Of a DNA stretch of 38,714 nucleotides, positions 23,722 to 32,325 are shown in pieces (within the stretch, counting starts at the first letter, position 1; each line of letters begins with the position of its first letter). Location: assembly GCF_001447355.1 (NCBI RefSeq), contig NZ_JXBW01000024.1, positions 1 to 38,714 of the forward strand. Reading direction: 5' to 3'. This stretch comes from Alicyclobacillus tolerans (GTDB taxonomy: Bacteria > Bacillota > Bacilli > Alicyclobacillales > Alicyclobacillaceae). Below the pieces are notes generated by a model. The model made no database searches. It was not told the origin of the DNA and saw nothing but the letters and a program-made list of their open reading frames with translations. Made by a program: the position numbers and the translations under genes.

Positions 23722-24111
23722 TTACCGGCTCAAAAATCCCTTTCCCCGCTTGCCTTGTGTTTCGTCTCTCTTTAGTGCAGCCGCTGCCTGTCCCAATCCT
23801 TGAGTCAGCGCCTGCGTGCAATTGGCGCACAAGCGCCCCGACTGCGTCAACGTGCCACACCGCTCGCACGGGTATGCCATATTCGGATTGTCACGCAGAA
23901 TGAGGCGCCCATCGCGCAAAAAATCGACAATCTCCTCATACGTCGCAGCCGTGCCGTCCGCAACTTCATAGATGTTCGCCTGCGGATGCTTCTTTAAATA
24001 TTGCCGAATGTCAAGCAAGACATCATCTTCCTTGCGGATGCAATCCTGGCACATGTCGCGCCCTACCCGGTTGTACAAGCGCCCGCACCGCTTACAATTG
24101 GCGATAGCCAT
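23722..24111 (-). CDS. yvyF: Flagellar operon protein YvyF family
   Basis: A 129-residue protein beginning MAIANCKRCGRLYNRVGRDMCQDCIRKEDD: two CxxC pairs, probably a zinc knuckle, of the TIGR03826 family. The middle helix (RQYLKKHPQANIYEVADGTAATYEEIVDFL) resembles a small DNA-binding fold. A second CxxC pair set (CERCGTLTQSGRLCANC) follows about residue 83, and the C-terminus is basic. GGAGG lies eight bases before ATG 24111; the frame extends further without a site. In Bacillus it occurs in the same place between comFC and flgM. Its molecular role is unclear; YvyF has been linked to regulation of flagellar genes. It is 26 bp ahead of the sigma gene. Confidence 0.9.
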   Translation of the reverse strand: MAIANCKRCGRLYNRVGRDMCQDCIRKEDDVLLDIRQYLKKHPQANIYEVADGTAATYEEIVDFLRDGRLILRDNPNMAYPCERCGTLTQSGRLCANCTQALTQGLGQAAAALKRDETQGKRGKGFLSR

Positions 24112-24167
24112 GCCAATGACCTCCCTATCCCCCATGTTTCGCGCTTTCTCGACAAATTCCTGCCATG

Positions 24168-24923
24168 CTATCGCACGCGCGCCGCGACGATGGCGATCAC
24201 GCCTTTAGCACCGAAGGCAAACAGACTGTCCGCACATGCCGCAAGCGTGGCACCGGTCGTCGCCACGTCGTCGAGCAAAAGGACGGTCCGACCGTGAATC
24301 GGCTTGCGCGAATTCGCGACAAAGACACCTTCTAATTCCCGGCGCCGCAACTCCGCATTTTTCGCCGTCTGCGACTGTGTAAACGCACCCGCGTGCGGCA
24401 TGCGAAGCAATGCCGGACGGACGGGTAATTGTACATGACCGGCAAGTCGTTCTGCGAGAATGCGAACGTGATCATACCCTCGCTTGCGGATCCGATCCGC
24501 CGCTGTCGGCACGGGTACGATGCAATCACAAGCAAACTCGTCAAGCGCCTGCCAACAGGCGAACAAGACATGCGTAAAAAACGGTGCAAGTTCAATGACG
24601 CCGTCGTACTTAAAAGATCGAAACAACGTCCGCACAAAGGCGTCGTAGTCAATGCCACTGTACACATCAATCCGCCTATTGGGCGCGTTCTCCACCTGCA
24701 ACGCATGGCGCTCCACCGCAACCTGGCATCGCTCCAAATCCTGCACACAAAACGCGCACAAGCGCGAGTTTTCCGATTGCGATGGCCAGGGAGAAGAGGC
24801 TCCGACAGTAAAGGCAGGGCGCCCGCAAATGGCACATGTCGTTGCATCCGACGGGAAGACCCAGTTTAACACCCCGTTCAGGTGGCGTTTCCACGCAAAG
24901 CGAGAAGTCAGACCTCGATGCAC
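24168..24923 (-). CDS. comFC: ComFC-type phosphoribosyltransferase-like competence protein
   Basis: A 251-residue protein with an N-terminal CAICGRP zinc knuckle whose second pair is LCAFC (about 31-59). A phosphoribosyltransferase-like C-terminal half follows, holding [23 protein letters not shown] and the PRPP motif [18 protein letters not shown] (about 210-228). ComFC is needed for DNA uptake in Bacillus and binds single-stranded DNA or the helicase ComFA. comFA is not adjacent here. GTG 24923 is preceded by a GGGGG site. It is 18 bp after phoR and about 57 bp before yvyF, apparently part of one long minus-strand unit. Confidence 0.93.
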   Translation of the reverse strand: MHRGLTSRFAWKRHLNGVLNWVFPSDATTCAICGRPAFTVGASSPWPSQSENSRLCAFCVQDLERCQVAVERHALQVENAPNRRIDVYSGIDYDAFVRTLFRSFKYDGVIELAPFFTHVLFACWQALDEFACDCIVPVPTAADRIRKRGYDHVRILAERLAGHVQLPVRPALLRMPHAGAFTQSQTAKNAELRRRELEGVFVANSRKPIHGRTVLLLDDVATTGATLAACADSLFAFGAKGVIAIVAARVR

Positions 24924-24941
24924 AGGCGCGCCCCCTGTCCG

Positions 24942-26246
24942 TCAGCGCGATCGCGCCGATACCGGCCGATCAAGTCGTGATAGCGTAAACCAAAAATCGC
25001 TCCCTTTCCCTTCCTCGCTCTCCACGCCAACCTCACCGCCAAGCGACGAGATGATGTGCTTGACGATGGCGAGGCCAAGACCGGTCCCTCCCGAAGCACG
25101 GCTGCGATCCTTATGTACCCGGTAAAAACGTTCAAACACGCGATCCAACGACTCTTGCGGAATCCCGATGCCGTTGTCCTGCACGTGTACCTTAATGCGG
25201 TCCACCAACACGTCCCAGGTGACGCGGATGGTACTTTGCGGCGGCGAATAGTGGATGGCGTTGGCCAGCAGGTTTAAGAAAACCTGCAATAGCATGTCTG
25301 GTTCGGCCCAGACCTGAACTGGATCGCGCGGTGGTATGACGATGCGAATGCCGCGCTCACTGGCAGTCGGCTCGATGCGATCCACCGCCCGTTCGAGGAC
25401 CTCGTAGAGATCGACGGCGACTGGATCGACACGGCTGTCGGTTGCCTCTAACTTGGACAATTCAAGCAAGTCAGACACCAGATTACCCATGCGCATCGAT
25501 TCGTCGTAAATGGTCTGCAGAAACTTTTGTTGGGCTTCCTCGTCGACGCCGCCGCCGAGCAAAGTCTCTGGGAAACCGCGGATGGCGGCGATGGGGGTCT
25601 TTAATTCGTGCGAGACGTTGGCGACAAATTCACTGCGCATGCGTTCGAGCCGACGCCACTCGGAGACGTCGTTGACGAGCATGAGCACGTCGTGAGCGCC
25701 GTCCGCCTTGGCACGCAAGCGTGGATCGGCAGAGATGGGCACCAACCGAACGGTCAGCGTGACACCCTCGCGGATGACGAGTTCACCCGACCACGGCGTG
25801 CCAAAAAGCAACGCGTGATCAATGGCACTGCCAAGATTGTAGTTGCGAAAGACCATCCCATGGTCCCGGTCTTGCCACTGTTCACTGGGGCGCCGAAAAA
25901 GGCGTTCTGCCGCATGGTTGACCATCTGCACCTGCCCGTCGCTGCGCAGGTAAATGACACCTGTGGTCATGTTCTGCAGAATATGCCGCAAGATATCGCG
26001 CTCCTGCGACATATCGGCGAGCGTCTCTTCAATCCGCTCCGCCATCCGGTTAAACTGACGAAACAATACGACCTCGGAAGGCCTGTTGCGATAGTCGTAC
26101 ATGCGCACGTCGTAGCGCCCCTCGACAATGGCGTCCATCGCATCGCGCAGATAGCTACGCAATTTGCGAAACGCCGCCGCCTGCACCAGCATTCCCGCTG
26201 CCAACAGAGCCAAGCCAATGGCCAGTCCAAGCAGAAAGCTGGTCAT
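24942..26246 (-). CDS. phoR: PhoR-type sensor histidine kinase
   Basis: A 434-residue membrane kinase starting at ATG 26246, where the ATGA overlap with the phoP stop gives tight coupling. One transmembrane helix ([23 protein letters not shown], 4-26) is followed directly by a HAMP-like linker, then a PAS domain ([34 protein letters not shown], about 84-117). The HisKA box is [18 protein letters not shown] with H213, and the HATPase_c motifs are [19 protein letters not shown] and [12 protein letters not shown]. No extracytoplasmic sensor loop is visible, unlike Bacillus PhoR, so it probably reads an internal signal through PAS. Named by similarity; other OmpR-paired kinases are possible. The longer frame to 26396 lacks a sensible start. 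Confidence 0.85.
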   Translation of the reverse strand: MTSFLLGLAIGLALLAAGMLVQAAAFRKLRSYLRDAMDAIVEGRYDVRMYDYRNRPSEVVLFRQFNRMAERIEETLADMSQERDILRHILQNMTTGVIYLRSDGQVQMVNHAAERLFRRPSEQWQDRDHGMVFRNYNLGSAIDHALLFGTPWSGELVIREGVTLTVRLVPISADPRLRAKADGAHDVLMLVNDVSEWRRLERMRSEFVANVSHELKTPIAAIRGFPETLLGGGVDEEAQQKFLQTIYDESMRMGNLVSDLLELSKLEATDSRVDPVAVDLYEVLERAVDRIEPTASERGIRIVIPPRDPVQVWAEPDMLLQVFLNLLANAIHYSPPQSTIRVTWDVLVDRIKVHVQDNGIGIPQESLDRVFERFYRVHKDRSRASGGTGLGLAIVKHIISSLGGEVGVESEEGKGSDFWFTLSRLDRPVSARSR

Positions 26247-26962
26247 TTCGCAGACACGCCTTCCGTGAACTTGTAGCCGATGCCGCGGACCGTTCGAATG
26301 TAAACGGGATTCTTCGAATCCTCCTCGATTTTCTCCCGCAGGTGTGAAACGTGGACGTCGACAATGCGTGTATCGGTGGCGCTGCTGTAACCCCAAACGC
26401 GATCCAGCAGTTGATCCCGCGACAAGACATGTTCCGGATTCTCCATAAAGTATTGGAGCAAATCGAACTCCTTCGGCGTGAAGTCCATGAGCACGCCGTC
26501 GATGCGAACCTCGTGGCGCGCGACGTCGAGCACAATCCGCCCGGCGCGCAACACCTTGCCTGCGGCGTTAGGCCTGGCTTCCGACTCCTTTGCTTCACTG
26601 CGGCGCAGGACGGCTCGTGCGCGCGCCACCAACTCGCGCGGGCTGAATGGCTTGGTGACATAGTCGTCGGCACCGAGTTCGAGGCCAAGCACTAAGTCCA
26701 CTTCTTCATCGCGCGCTGTCAAAAGAATGATAGGAATCTTGACACCCTCCTGGCGGAGCCGTCGGCACACCTCCATGCCATCCATGCCGGGCAGCATCAA
26801 ATCCAATACGACGAGATCATACTTGCGTGCATCCGTGCTCAGGATGTCGTAAGCTGTCTTACCGTCTGCGACTCCCTCCACAAGAAACCCAGAGCGGCTA
26901 AAATTGTATTCCACCAATGTCCGTATGGACGCTTCGTCGTCGACAACCAGTACTGTCGGCAC
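26243..26962 (-). CDS. phoP: PhoP-type response regulator (OmpR family)
   Basis: A 239-residue transcription factor. The receiver domain carries the acidic pair VVDDE (8-10), the phospho-acceptor D54 in VVLDLMLPGMDG, and ILLTARDEE / DDYVTKPFSP. The C-terminal winged helix (about 140-239) includes FTPKEFDLLQYFMENPEHVLSRDQLLDRVWGY and RTVRGIGYKF. The start is uncertain: GTG 26962 has GGGGGG six bases ahead, ATG 26980 a weaker AGGTCA. A TTGACA / TACAAA promoter lies about 70 bp upstream. It is coupled to phoR; target genes cannot be told. Confidence 0.85.
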   Translation of the reverse strand: MPTVLVVDDEASIRTLVEYNFSRSGFLVEGVADGKTAYDILSTDARKYDLVVLDLMLPGMDGMEVCRRLRQEGVKIPIILLTARDEEVDLVLGLELGADDYVTKPFSPRELVARARAVLRRSEAKESEARPNAAGKVLRAGRIVLDVARHEVRIDGVLMDFTPKEFDLLQYFMENPEHVLSRDQLLDRVWGYSSATDTRIVDVHVSHLREKIEEDSKNPVYIRTVRGIGYKFTEGVSAK

Positions 26963-27029
26963 AAGGTTCCCCCCGCTCATTGACCTGTCCATATTGTAGC
27001 AAGTTTCGCCAAACAACAGCCAGATCTGT

Positions 27030-27057
27030 TTTGTAGAACCCTATCGCTTCTTGTCAA
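27030..27057 (-). promoter_or_regulatory. Putative sigma-A promoter of phoPR
   Basis: Minus strand TTGACA (27057-27052), a 16-base spacer, TACAAA (27035-27030), about 70 bp before the phoP start. Confidence 0.55.
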
Positions 27058-27111
27058 AACAATGCCAATATGTGAAACTCTACTCATATGTTAGGGGAAG
27101 CGGGTGTCTGT

Positions 27112-28566
27112 GTGTTAATCGGTGAGAAAATTCGCGATCTTCGCATTCAACGCGGCATGAGCCAGGTCGATCTCGCTGATGATCTGGTCAGGCCAAGCAT
27201 GATCAGTCAAATCGAGTCTGGCAAAGTGAAACCATCTTACACGTTGCTTATCGAGCTCGCAAAACGCTTGGGTGAGCCCGTGGAAACGTTTCTCTCAGAG
27301 CTCGATCCGCATTTTCTTTTACAGGCGAATATCCGCCTCGCGCAGTATGAGTTGGCGACAGGACGGCCGCAAGTCGCCCGCCAGTTGATCGAAAACTTGC
27401 CGCGCGCATCCTTGCAAACGCGCAACCTGGCCGAATACAGGCTCACTTTAGCGCGCGTGCACCGCGCGTGTGGAGAATACCCAGAGGCCGTGCGAGAACT
27501 GGAGCAACTGCGGGAACACGCCTACAGCGCGCAGGATTGGCGTCTTTTGTTTTACGTATTGCGCGAAACCGGGCAAGCCGAGTACGATCGCGGCAATCTC
27601 GAGGGCGCCTTGTGCGAATGGCGGGAAGCGGTCGCATTGGCGGATCGCATGGAAGGAAAAAGCGGTATCTCGCCGCTCGAATGGACGCAAACCTTAATTG
27701 AACTTCATCTGCATCTGGACGCGTTAGATCCTGGTGGAAAGGGCTTTAGCGTTCCGTGGCAGCGCCCGACGTCGGCTTTGCTTCCCGCTCTCGCCACGCC
27801 GCCAGAAATAGCAGGGCCCCCGGAAATTCCACTTGAAGAGAATGAAAGCATCAGCGATTGCACCTCCGAGAAGCGGCCTCATCTTGCAAAGGCACAAGCT
27901 TTTGCACAGCGTATGCCGACGCTTTGGGCGGTGTCTGAGCGGCTCGCGCAAGAAGCGTTGGCGCTGATGCCAATTGATCCAGCGACGGCACGCCGTTGGG
28001 CGGAACAAGCGAACGCGTTGGTGACGTACGCACAGTTGATCGAAACGAGCATTGCGGTGCGCACACGGGCGCAGGAGGCGGCGGGACCCAATGAAGAACA
28101 GAACAACTTCTCGACGAACGGTTTGCAGACGATTGAGCAGACTGCGTTCGCCATGACTGCGCTCCATCCGCGATCGCGCTTGCATGAAGCCTGCAAGCAA
28201 ATTCGGGAGTGCCTGCAAGGCGAGGAGGTGGCGAAGGCGGCGGAGTTGATAGACGATGTCAAGGCGTTGCTTGCGCTGACGGAAGAGCCCGACTCGCCTA
28301 GCAACCGGGACATCGCGTTAGAATTAGCTTTATTGGAAATCGAACTCGCGGCGGTGAGTGGACAGCGAGAAGCGAGTCTGCAAAGGCTCGTGCAATACGA
28401 AGCCGAGTATCCAAACTGGGGCAACCCGGAGCATCGGCGTCGCGCATGCGCCTTGCTGACGATGTGGTATGGCGACCTAGGCGACGTCGACCGCGTCCTC
28501 GCGTACTGCCGCAAAATGGAGGAGCTTACCGAAGGGGCGCGGCCGGCGTTGCCGTTTTGGAGTTGA
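27112..28566 (+). CDS. XRE-family regulator with TPR-like helical repeats
   Basis: A 484-residue protein. Residues 1-60 are a Cro/C1-type helix-turn-helix (LIGEKIRDLRIQRGMSQVDLADDLVRPSMISQIESGKVKPSYTLLIELAKRL). From about 75 to the end come repeated helix pairs such as ARQLIENLPRASLQTRNLAEYRLTLARVHRACGEYPEAVRELEQL and AEYDRGNLEGALCEWREAVALADRM, the TPR pattern. There is a proline-rich gap around residues 215-235 and no membrane helix. XRE-TPR proteins in Bacillota often sense peptides, but no peptide gene is adjacent. GTG 27112 begins the DNA-binding domain; the frame extends to ATG 27088 without a ribosome binding site. It is divergent from phoPR. Confidence 0.8.
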   Translation: MLIGEKIRDLRIQRGMSQVDLADDLVRPSMISQIESGKVKPSYTLLIELAKRLGEPVETFLSELDPHFLLQANIRLAQYELATGRPQVARQLIENLPRASLQTRNLAEYRLTLARVHRACGEYPEAVRELEQLREHAYSAQDWRLLFYVLRETGQAEYDRGNLEGALCEWREAVALADRMEGKSGISPLEWTQTLIELHLHLDALDPGGKGFSVPWQRPTSALLPALATPPEIAGPPEIPLEENESISDCTSEKRPHLAKAQAFAQRMPTLWAVSERLAQEALALMPIDPATARRWAEQANALVTYAQLIETSIAVRTRAQEAAGPNEEQNNFSTNGLQTIEQTAFAMTALHPRSRLHEACKQIRECLQGEEVAKAAELIDDVKALLALTEEPDSPSNRDIALELALLEIELAAVSGQREASLQRLVQYEAEYPNWGNPEHRRRACALLTMWYGDLGDVDRVLAYCRKMEELTEGARPALPFWS

Positions 28567-28587
28567 TGAGTGAATAGGCAACAGTCC

Positions 28588-29010
28588 TCACATCACCTGG
28601 CGGAAGGAAGGCCTGCCGGATCGCAATTCGAGTGTCCGAACGTCGCAATCGGCTGGCGCTTGATCTGCGATACGGCTCGCCTCTGCCCGTGCATGCGGCC
28701 AGTCTGCCACGTATACATAGGCGATAGACAAGGCTGGATCGGAAAAGCGATGGGCGATGGCCGCCGTTTGATCGGTCGAGGCGACGTCGATCACGACGAC
28801 GGAAAGCGGTTGCACACGCCGTCGTGCGACTCTTTGCAAACGCCGCAGCACGGCTTCCATGTGTTGTTCTGCATTGTCGGCCAAAAGCACGTACAGCGAC
28901 GCGCGTTTGTCGTTTGGATTCCGCCTGGCCAGTCCAGCGAGCCCGCTCCCAGCGACAGACAAAGCCAAGTAAATGAGGACTGCCGCCAACAGCACCAACT
29001 TCGGCCACAT
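28588..29010 (-). CDS. Small membrane-anchored protein with a GT2-like half domain
   Basis: A 140-residue protein with one N-terminal transmembrane helix (VLLAAVLIYLALSVAGSGLAGL, about 6-27) and a soluble part. LYVLLADNAEQHMEAVLRRLQRVA and PLSVVVIDVASTDQTAAIAHRF resemble the first third of a GT2 enzyme (D-x-S-x-D-x-T). The catalytic DxD half is absent. It is too short to be an active glycosyltransferase, so it is probably a binding or regulatory protein, or a reduced remnant that stays open. ATG 29010 has GGAGG nine bases ahead. It lies 57 bp after the DegU-like gene and is convergent with the XRE-TPR gene. An overlapping frame (28526-29077) is poorer in composition and was rejected. Confidence 0.65.
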   Translation of the reverse strand: MWPKLVLLAAVLIYLALSVAGSGLAGLARRNPNDKRASLYVLLADNAEQHMEAVLRRLQRVARRRVQPLSVVVIDVASTDQTAAIAHRFSDPALSIAYVYVADWPHARAEASRIADQAPADCDVRTLELRSGRPSFRQVM

Positions 29011-29067
29011 GCTGGCCCACCTCCTTTGCCACAAGATATGTGGTAGCCAAGGAGGCGGACACTGTGG

Positions 29068-29730
29068 CTATGACCATTCAGGCTGCAACCACCGCTGTTT
29101 ATACGCGTACAGAACTGCCTGACCGCGATCTGCCACCTGCAATTTTGCAAGGATATGAGACACGTGGTTCTTCGCCGTTTTCACGGTGATATGTAAGCTT
29201 TCCGCGATTTGCTCGTTGCTCTTTCCCACTGCCAGTTGACACAGCACATCAAACTCGCGCGCGGTTAAGAGAGACTTCCAACCATCGCTCAACTGATGCT
29301 GACGTTCGATCTCGCCGAGCACCGCTGGCATGACCTGTGGATGGATCAGGGCGTGGCCGGCGAACGCCTCGCGGATGGCGCGCACGACATCCTCAAGAGG
29401 CGCGTCTTTGACGACATAGCCGCTGATTCCCGAGCGCACGGCGGAAAGTACCACAGAGGACTGATCATGCATGGTGAGCACGACAACGCGCACGCGCGAA
29501 TGCCGCTCGTGCAATGCTGTCAGCACGGTAAGACCGTCGACGTGCGGCATGGTGATATCCAGCAATAGCACGTCGGGTCGGACCCGCTCGATTTCGCCCA
29601 GGACCTCGACGCCGCTCGGCCAAAGAGCGACCACTTCAATCCCCGGTTCATACAAAAGCACGTCGCGCATGGTGAGGCGATATGCCTCATTATCGTCCGC
29701 GATGGCGACGCGAATGATTTGTTCACTCAT
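29068..29730 (-). CDS. NarL/FixJ-family response regulator, DegU-like
   Basis: A 220-residue regulator. The receiver domain has ADDNE (11-15), the phospho-acceptor D58 in DVLLLDITMPHVDGL, and VVLTMHDQ / GYVVKDA. The C-terminal LuxR helix-turn-helix (about 153-213) reads LTAREFDVLCQLAVGKSNEQIAESLHITVKTAKNHVSHILAKLQV. GGGGG lies six bases before ATG 29730. No histidine kinase gene is adjacent; in Bacillus degS precedes degU. Its place upstream of comFC-yvyF-flgM matches degU, but orthology is inferred. Confidence 0.85.
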   Translation of the reverse strand: MSEQIIRVAIADDNEAYRLTMRDVLLYEPGIEVVALWPSGVEVLGEIERVRPDVLLLDITMPHVDGLTVLTALHERHSRVRVVVLTMHDQSSVVLSAVRSGISGYVVKDAPLEDVVRAIREAFAGHALIHPQVMPAVLGEIERQHQLSDGWKSLLTAREFDVLCQLAVGKSNEQIAESLHITVKTAKNHVSHILAKLQVADRGQAVLYAYKQRWLQPEWS

Positions 29731-29831
29731 GTTGTTCCCCCGAGCGTACTCCCCACAATCACCAGAGCTACCTTAAACTCAGGTGTTTCGTCTTTTTCTC
29801 ATCATATCAAAATCTCCCGCATAAGCGTCAG

Positions 29832-29873
29832 AAAAAAGCACCTCTCACCAGAACGAATCTGGAAAAGAGGTGC
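29832..29873 (-). terminator. Terminator of metK
   Basis: GCACCTCT (29838-29845) pairs with AGAGGTGC (29866-29873) and an inner CCAGA/TCTGG extends the stem. On the minus strand it is followed by TTTTTT (29837-29832). It is about 70 bp past the metK stop. A classic intrinsic terminator. Confidence 0.9.
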
Positions 29874-29944
29874 AAATCATGGGGTGTAAGGGTGATACTA
29901 TATCATACGGTCTGCCCTATTCGTTTATGAGGGTCAGAGCCCCT

Positions 29945-31135
29945 TTAGCGTAGCGCGAGCTTCTGCAACTCGGCTACTTTGTCGGTCCGTTCCCATGGCA
30001 GATCGAGATCCGCACGGCCGAAGTGCCCATAAGCCGCCGTCTGTCGATAGATGGGGCGACGCAAATCGAGATCGCGAATAATGGCCGCTGGGCGCAAATC
30101 AAATACTTGCCCGATGATCTCGACAATCTTCTCGTCACTGATCTGACCTGTACCGTACGTATCGACCGAAATCGACACTGGGCGAGCAACGCCAATCGCA
30201 TAGGCAACCTGTACTTCACACTTGCGTGCAAGCCCTGCGGCGACGACGTTCTTTGCAACATAGCGCGCCGCATATGCGCCGCTACGGTCGACCTTTGTCG
30301 GATCTTTGCCGGAGAACGCTCCCCCTCCGTGTCGGGCGTAACCGCCGTAGGTGTCGACGATGATCTTGCGACCCGTCAATCCTGCATCGCCCTGCGGCCC
30401 ACCGATGACGAAGCGACCCGTCGGGTTGATGAGGTACTTGGTCTCAGCATCAAGCAGTTCCGCCGGAACGATGGGACGGATGACGCGTTCAATCATATCG
30501 CGTTCCACTGTGGCAAGATCCGTCTGCTCGTCGTGTTGTGTCGAAATGACGATGGTATCGACGCGAACCGGAACGTCGCCATCGTATTCGACGGTGACTT
30601 GTGTCTTTCCGTCTGGCCGCAGATACGCTAATTCGCCGCTCTTCCGCAACGCCGTCAACTGGCGCGACAGGCGGTGTGCCAACGAAATCGGCAAAGGCAT
30701 CAATTCTGGCGTCTCGTCGCATGCAAAGCCAAACATCAAACCTTGGTCGCCGGCGCCGATTTCTTCGATGGCGGCATCGCTCAACTGACCGCGCACCTCA
30801 AGTGCCTGGTTGACACCCTGCGCAATATCAGGAGACTGCTCGTCGATGGACGTGATGACGGCGCAGGTCTCCGCGTCAAAGCCAAACTTTGCACGCGTGT
30901 AGCCGATATCGGCAATGGTCCGGCGCACGACCTTCGGAATGTCAACATAGCAACTTGTCGTAATTTCACCTGCAACGAGCACCAACCCGGTCGTCACCGT
31001 CGTCTCGCACGCCACGCGCGCGTTCGGATCATATGTCAAAATCTCATCCAACACGGCGTCAGAGATTTGGTCACAAATCTTATCTGGATGTCCCTCTGTC
31101 ACAGATTCTGAGGTAAACAGGCGTCGTTGTCCCAA
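29945..31135 (-). CDS. metK: S-adenosylmethionine synthetase
   Basis: A 396-residue enzyme that makes S-adenosylmethionine from methionine and ATP. The signature motifs are [24 protein letters not shown] (about 6-29), the [15 protein letters not shown] hexapeptide region (about 115-129), and [29 protein letters not shown] 31135 has AAAGGAGG seven bases ahead, clearly the true start; the frame to 31198 lacks a site. A TTGACT / TACGAT promoter lies about 70-97 bp upstream. No S-box riboswitch is visible in the leader. It supplies the SAM used by the methyltransferases in the window. Confidence 0.98.
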   Translation of the reverse strand: MGQRRLFTSESVTEGHPDKICDQISDAVLDEILTYDPNARVACETTVTTGLVLVAGEITTSCYVDIPKVVRRTIADIGYTRAKFGFDAETCAVITSIDEQSPDIAQGVNQALEVRGQLSDAAIEEIGAGDQGLMFGFACDETPELMPLPISLAHRLSRQLTALRKSGELAYLRPDGKTQVTVEYDGDVPVRVDTIVISTQHDEQTDLATVERDMIERVIRPIVPAELLDAETKYLINPTGRFVIGGPQGDAGLTGRKIIVDTYGGYARHGGGAFSGKDPTKVDRSGAYAARYVAKNVVAAGLARKCEVQVAYAIGVARPVSISVDTYGTGQISDEKIVEIIGQVFDLRPAAIIRDLDLRRPIYRQTAAYGHFGRADLDLPWERTDKVAELQKLALR

Positions 31136-31203
31136 TCTGGAACCTCCTTTAGTTCCAAGCGGCGGCATCTGCGGCCAGCTTGTCCGAGTGCAAAACAAAA
31201 CAT

Positions 31204-31232
31204 ATCGTAGTATATGAAAAAATCAGAGTCAA
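31204..31232 (-). promoter_or_regulatory. Sigma-A promoter of metK
   Basis: Minus strand TTGACT (31232-31227), a 17-base spacer, TACGAT (31209-31204), about 69 bases ahead of the TTG start. Confidence 0.75.
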
Positions 31233-31267
31233 CCGCTAGTCACTGCCAACACCAAGGGGCACCGTTC

Positions 31268-32038
31268 TTATTTGGATTCTGCCATTTCCGCCTTGCCACC
31301 CGTCATCAACACGCGCAGTGCAAACTTTGGCAGGGCGAGTTGGCGGCGCCAGCGCTTCGGCTCAGACAATAGACGGTATAGCCACTCCAAGTTCAGGCGC
31401 TGAAACACATCTGGCGCACGTGTGACCGTGCCGCCCCATACGTCAATCGATCCCCCCACGCCTACGCCCACGCACGCGGGCAAGCGCCCAAGCACATCGC
31501 GCAAAAACTGTTCTTGACGCGGTTGTCCCATACCGACGAGAAACAGATGCGGTGCAAACGCCCGTACCTCGTGCATAATGGACTCGACTTCCGACGGCGA
31601 GAAGTAGCCATGATGACCGGCAAACACAAGCGTCGGATAGGCACTTTGCAACTGTGCAAGACAAGCCGCAAGCGACGCCTCGCTGGCGCCCAGCAAATAG
31701 ACGCGCAGGCTTTGGCGACGCTCCTCCGCCGCCCGAAAGACGGCAGGCAAAAGCTCCACGCCAGTCACGCGCTCGGGCACGGGCCGGCCGCGTTTTGCTG
31801 CCGCCCAGACGACTCCAATGCCATCGGCCGTGACCAAATCCGCAGAATTGACAAGGCGCAATAGAGACTCGCTCAATTGACACTGCATAACAAACTCAGG
31901 GCCGGCCGTGACGACCAAGTGATGGTTGCCATCGCCCGTCCAGTACAGGATTTTCTCGACCGCTTCCGCTGTCGTTACGCGATGGAAGCGCACGCCCAGC
32001 ACGTCGACGACATCTTTCGCGAAACCTTGTACAGCCAC
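31268..32038 (-). CDS. WecG/TagA/CpsF-family glycosyltransferase
   Basis: A 256-residue GT26 enzyme. Family motifs occur in order: TAGPEFVMQCQ, LVTADGIGVVWAA (about 88-101), LRVYLLGASEASL, VGMGQPRQEQFL (about 163-174) and GVGVGGSIDVWGGTVTRAP. Members transfer N-acetylmannosamine from UDP onto undecaprenyl-linked GlcNAc for wall teichoic acid or other surface polymers. It lacks a transmembrane helix but may associate with the membrane through its C-terminal basic segment (RLLSEPKRWRRQLALPKFALRVL). GTG 32038 has GGAGG eight bases ahead; GTG 32053 is possible. Substrate inferred from the family only. Confidence 0.9.
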   Translation of the reverse strand: MAVQGFAKDVVDVLGVRFHRVTTAEAVEKILYWTGDGNHHLVVTAGPEFVMQCQLSESLLRLVNSADLVTADGIGVVWAAAKRGRPVPERVTGVELLPAVFRAAEERRQSLRVYLLGASEASLAACLAQLQSAYPTLVFAGHHGYFSPSEVESIMHEVRAFAPHLFLVGMGQPRQEQFLRDVLGRLPACVGVGVGGSIDVWGGTVTRAPDVFQRLNLEWLYRLLSEPKRWRRQLALPKFALRVLMTGGKAEMAESK

Positions 32039-32101
32039 GTCGCCAGCCTCCACTTTCCGAATCTATCGCATCCATCATACCACGCGCAAAGAGGCCGCGC
32101 G

Positions 32102-32221
32102 CTAGGACAAGAGACGAGCGACAGACAATTCCAAAGCAATGGAGGCGACAGAGACGGCCGTGACCATGAGTGCGACGACCGAGATCACAATGTGGAAAAT
32201 TCGGCTGCGCGGCGCCTTCAT
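32102..32221 (-). CDS. Small predicted membrane protein, 39 residues
   Basis: ATG 32221 to TAG 32102. The product starts MKAPRSR, a basic N-terminus, followed by one hydrophobic helix (IFHIVISVVALMVTAVSVA), then SIALELSVARLLS. GGGGA lies about ten bases ahead of the ATG. It sits between the MFS terminator and tagA, 63 bp ahead of the latter, and is not in a frame of any larger gene. I recognise no family. Confidence 0.5.
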   Translation of the reverse strand: MKAPRSRIFHIVISVVALMVTAVSVASIALELSVARLLS

Positions 32222-32246
32222 TCGGATCGCATCCCCATATGAGAAT

Positions 32247-32270
32247 AGGCAGGGCTACATAGCCCTGCCT
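32247..32270. terminator. Terminator-like hairpin after the MFS gene
   Basis: AGGCAGGGCT (32247-32256) and AGCCCTGCCT (32261-32270) pair perfectly around a four-base loop. It lies 56 bp past the MFS stop; T-runs are weak on both sides (TTCTCC on plus, ATTCTC on minus). Confidence 0.75.
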
Positions 32271-32325
32271 TCTCCAGTTTTGCCCCGCACAAATGAACGC
32301 TAAACCGCCAAACGACAAGTGAAGC

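Noticed and set aside
25608-26276. 222-residue plus-strand frame across phoR
   Set aside because: It is antisense to the kinase, with no ribosome binding site and biased composition.
28526-29077. 183-residue minus-strand frame overlapping the small membrane protein
   Set aside because: Arg- and Ser-rich, and it runs into the XRE-TPR gene; the overlapping frame has a membrane helix, a GT2-like motif and a proper ribosome binding site.
31136-31265. SAM (S-box) riboswitch ahead of metK
   Set aside because: The leader after the promoter is only about 70 bases and shows no S-box core such as AGAGGTGGAGGGA; the gene appears to start from a plain promoter.
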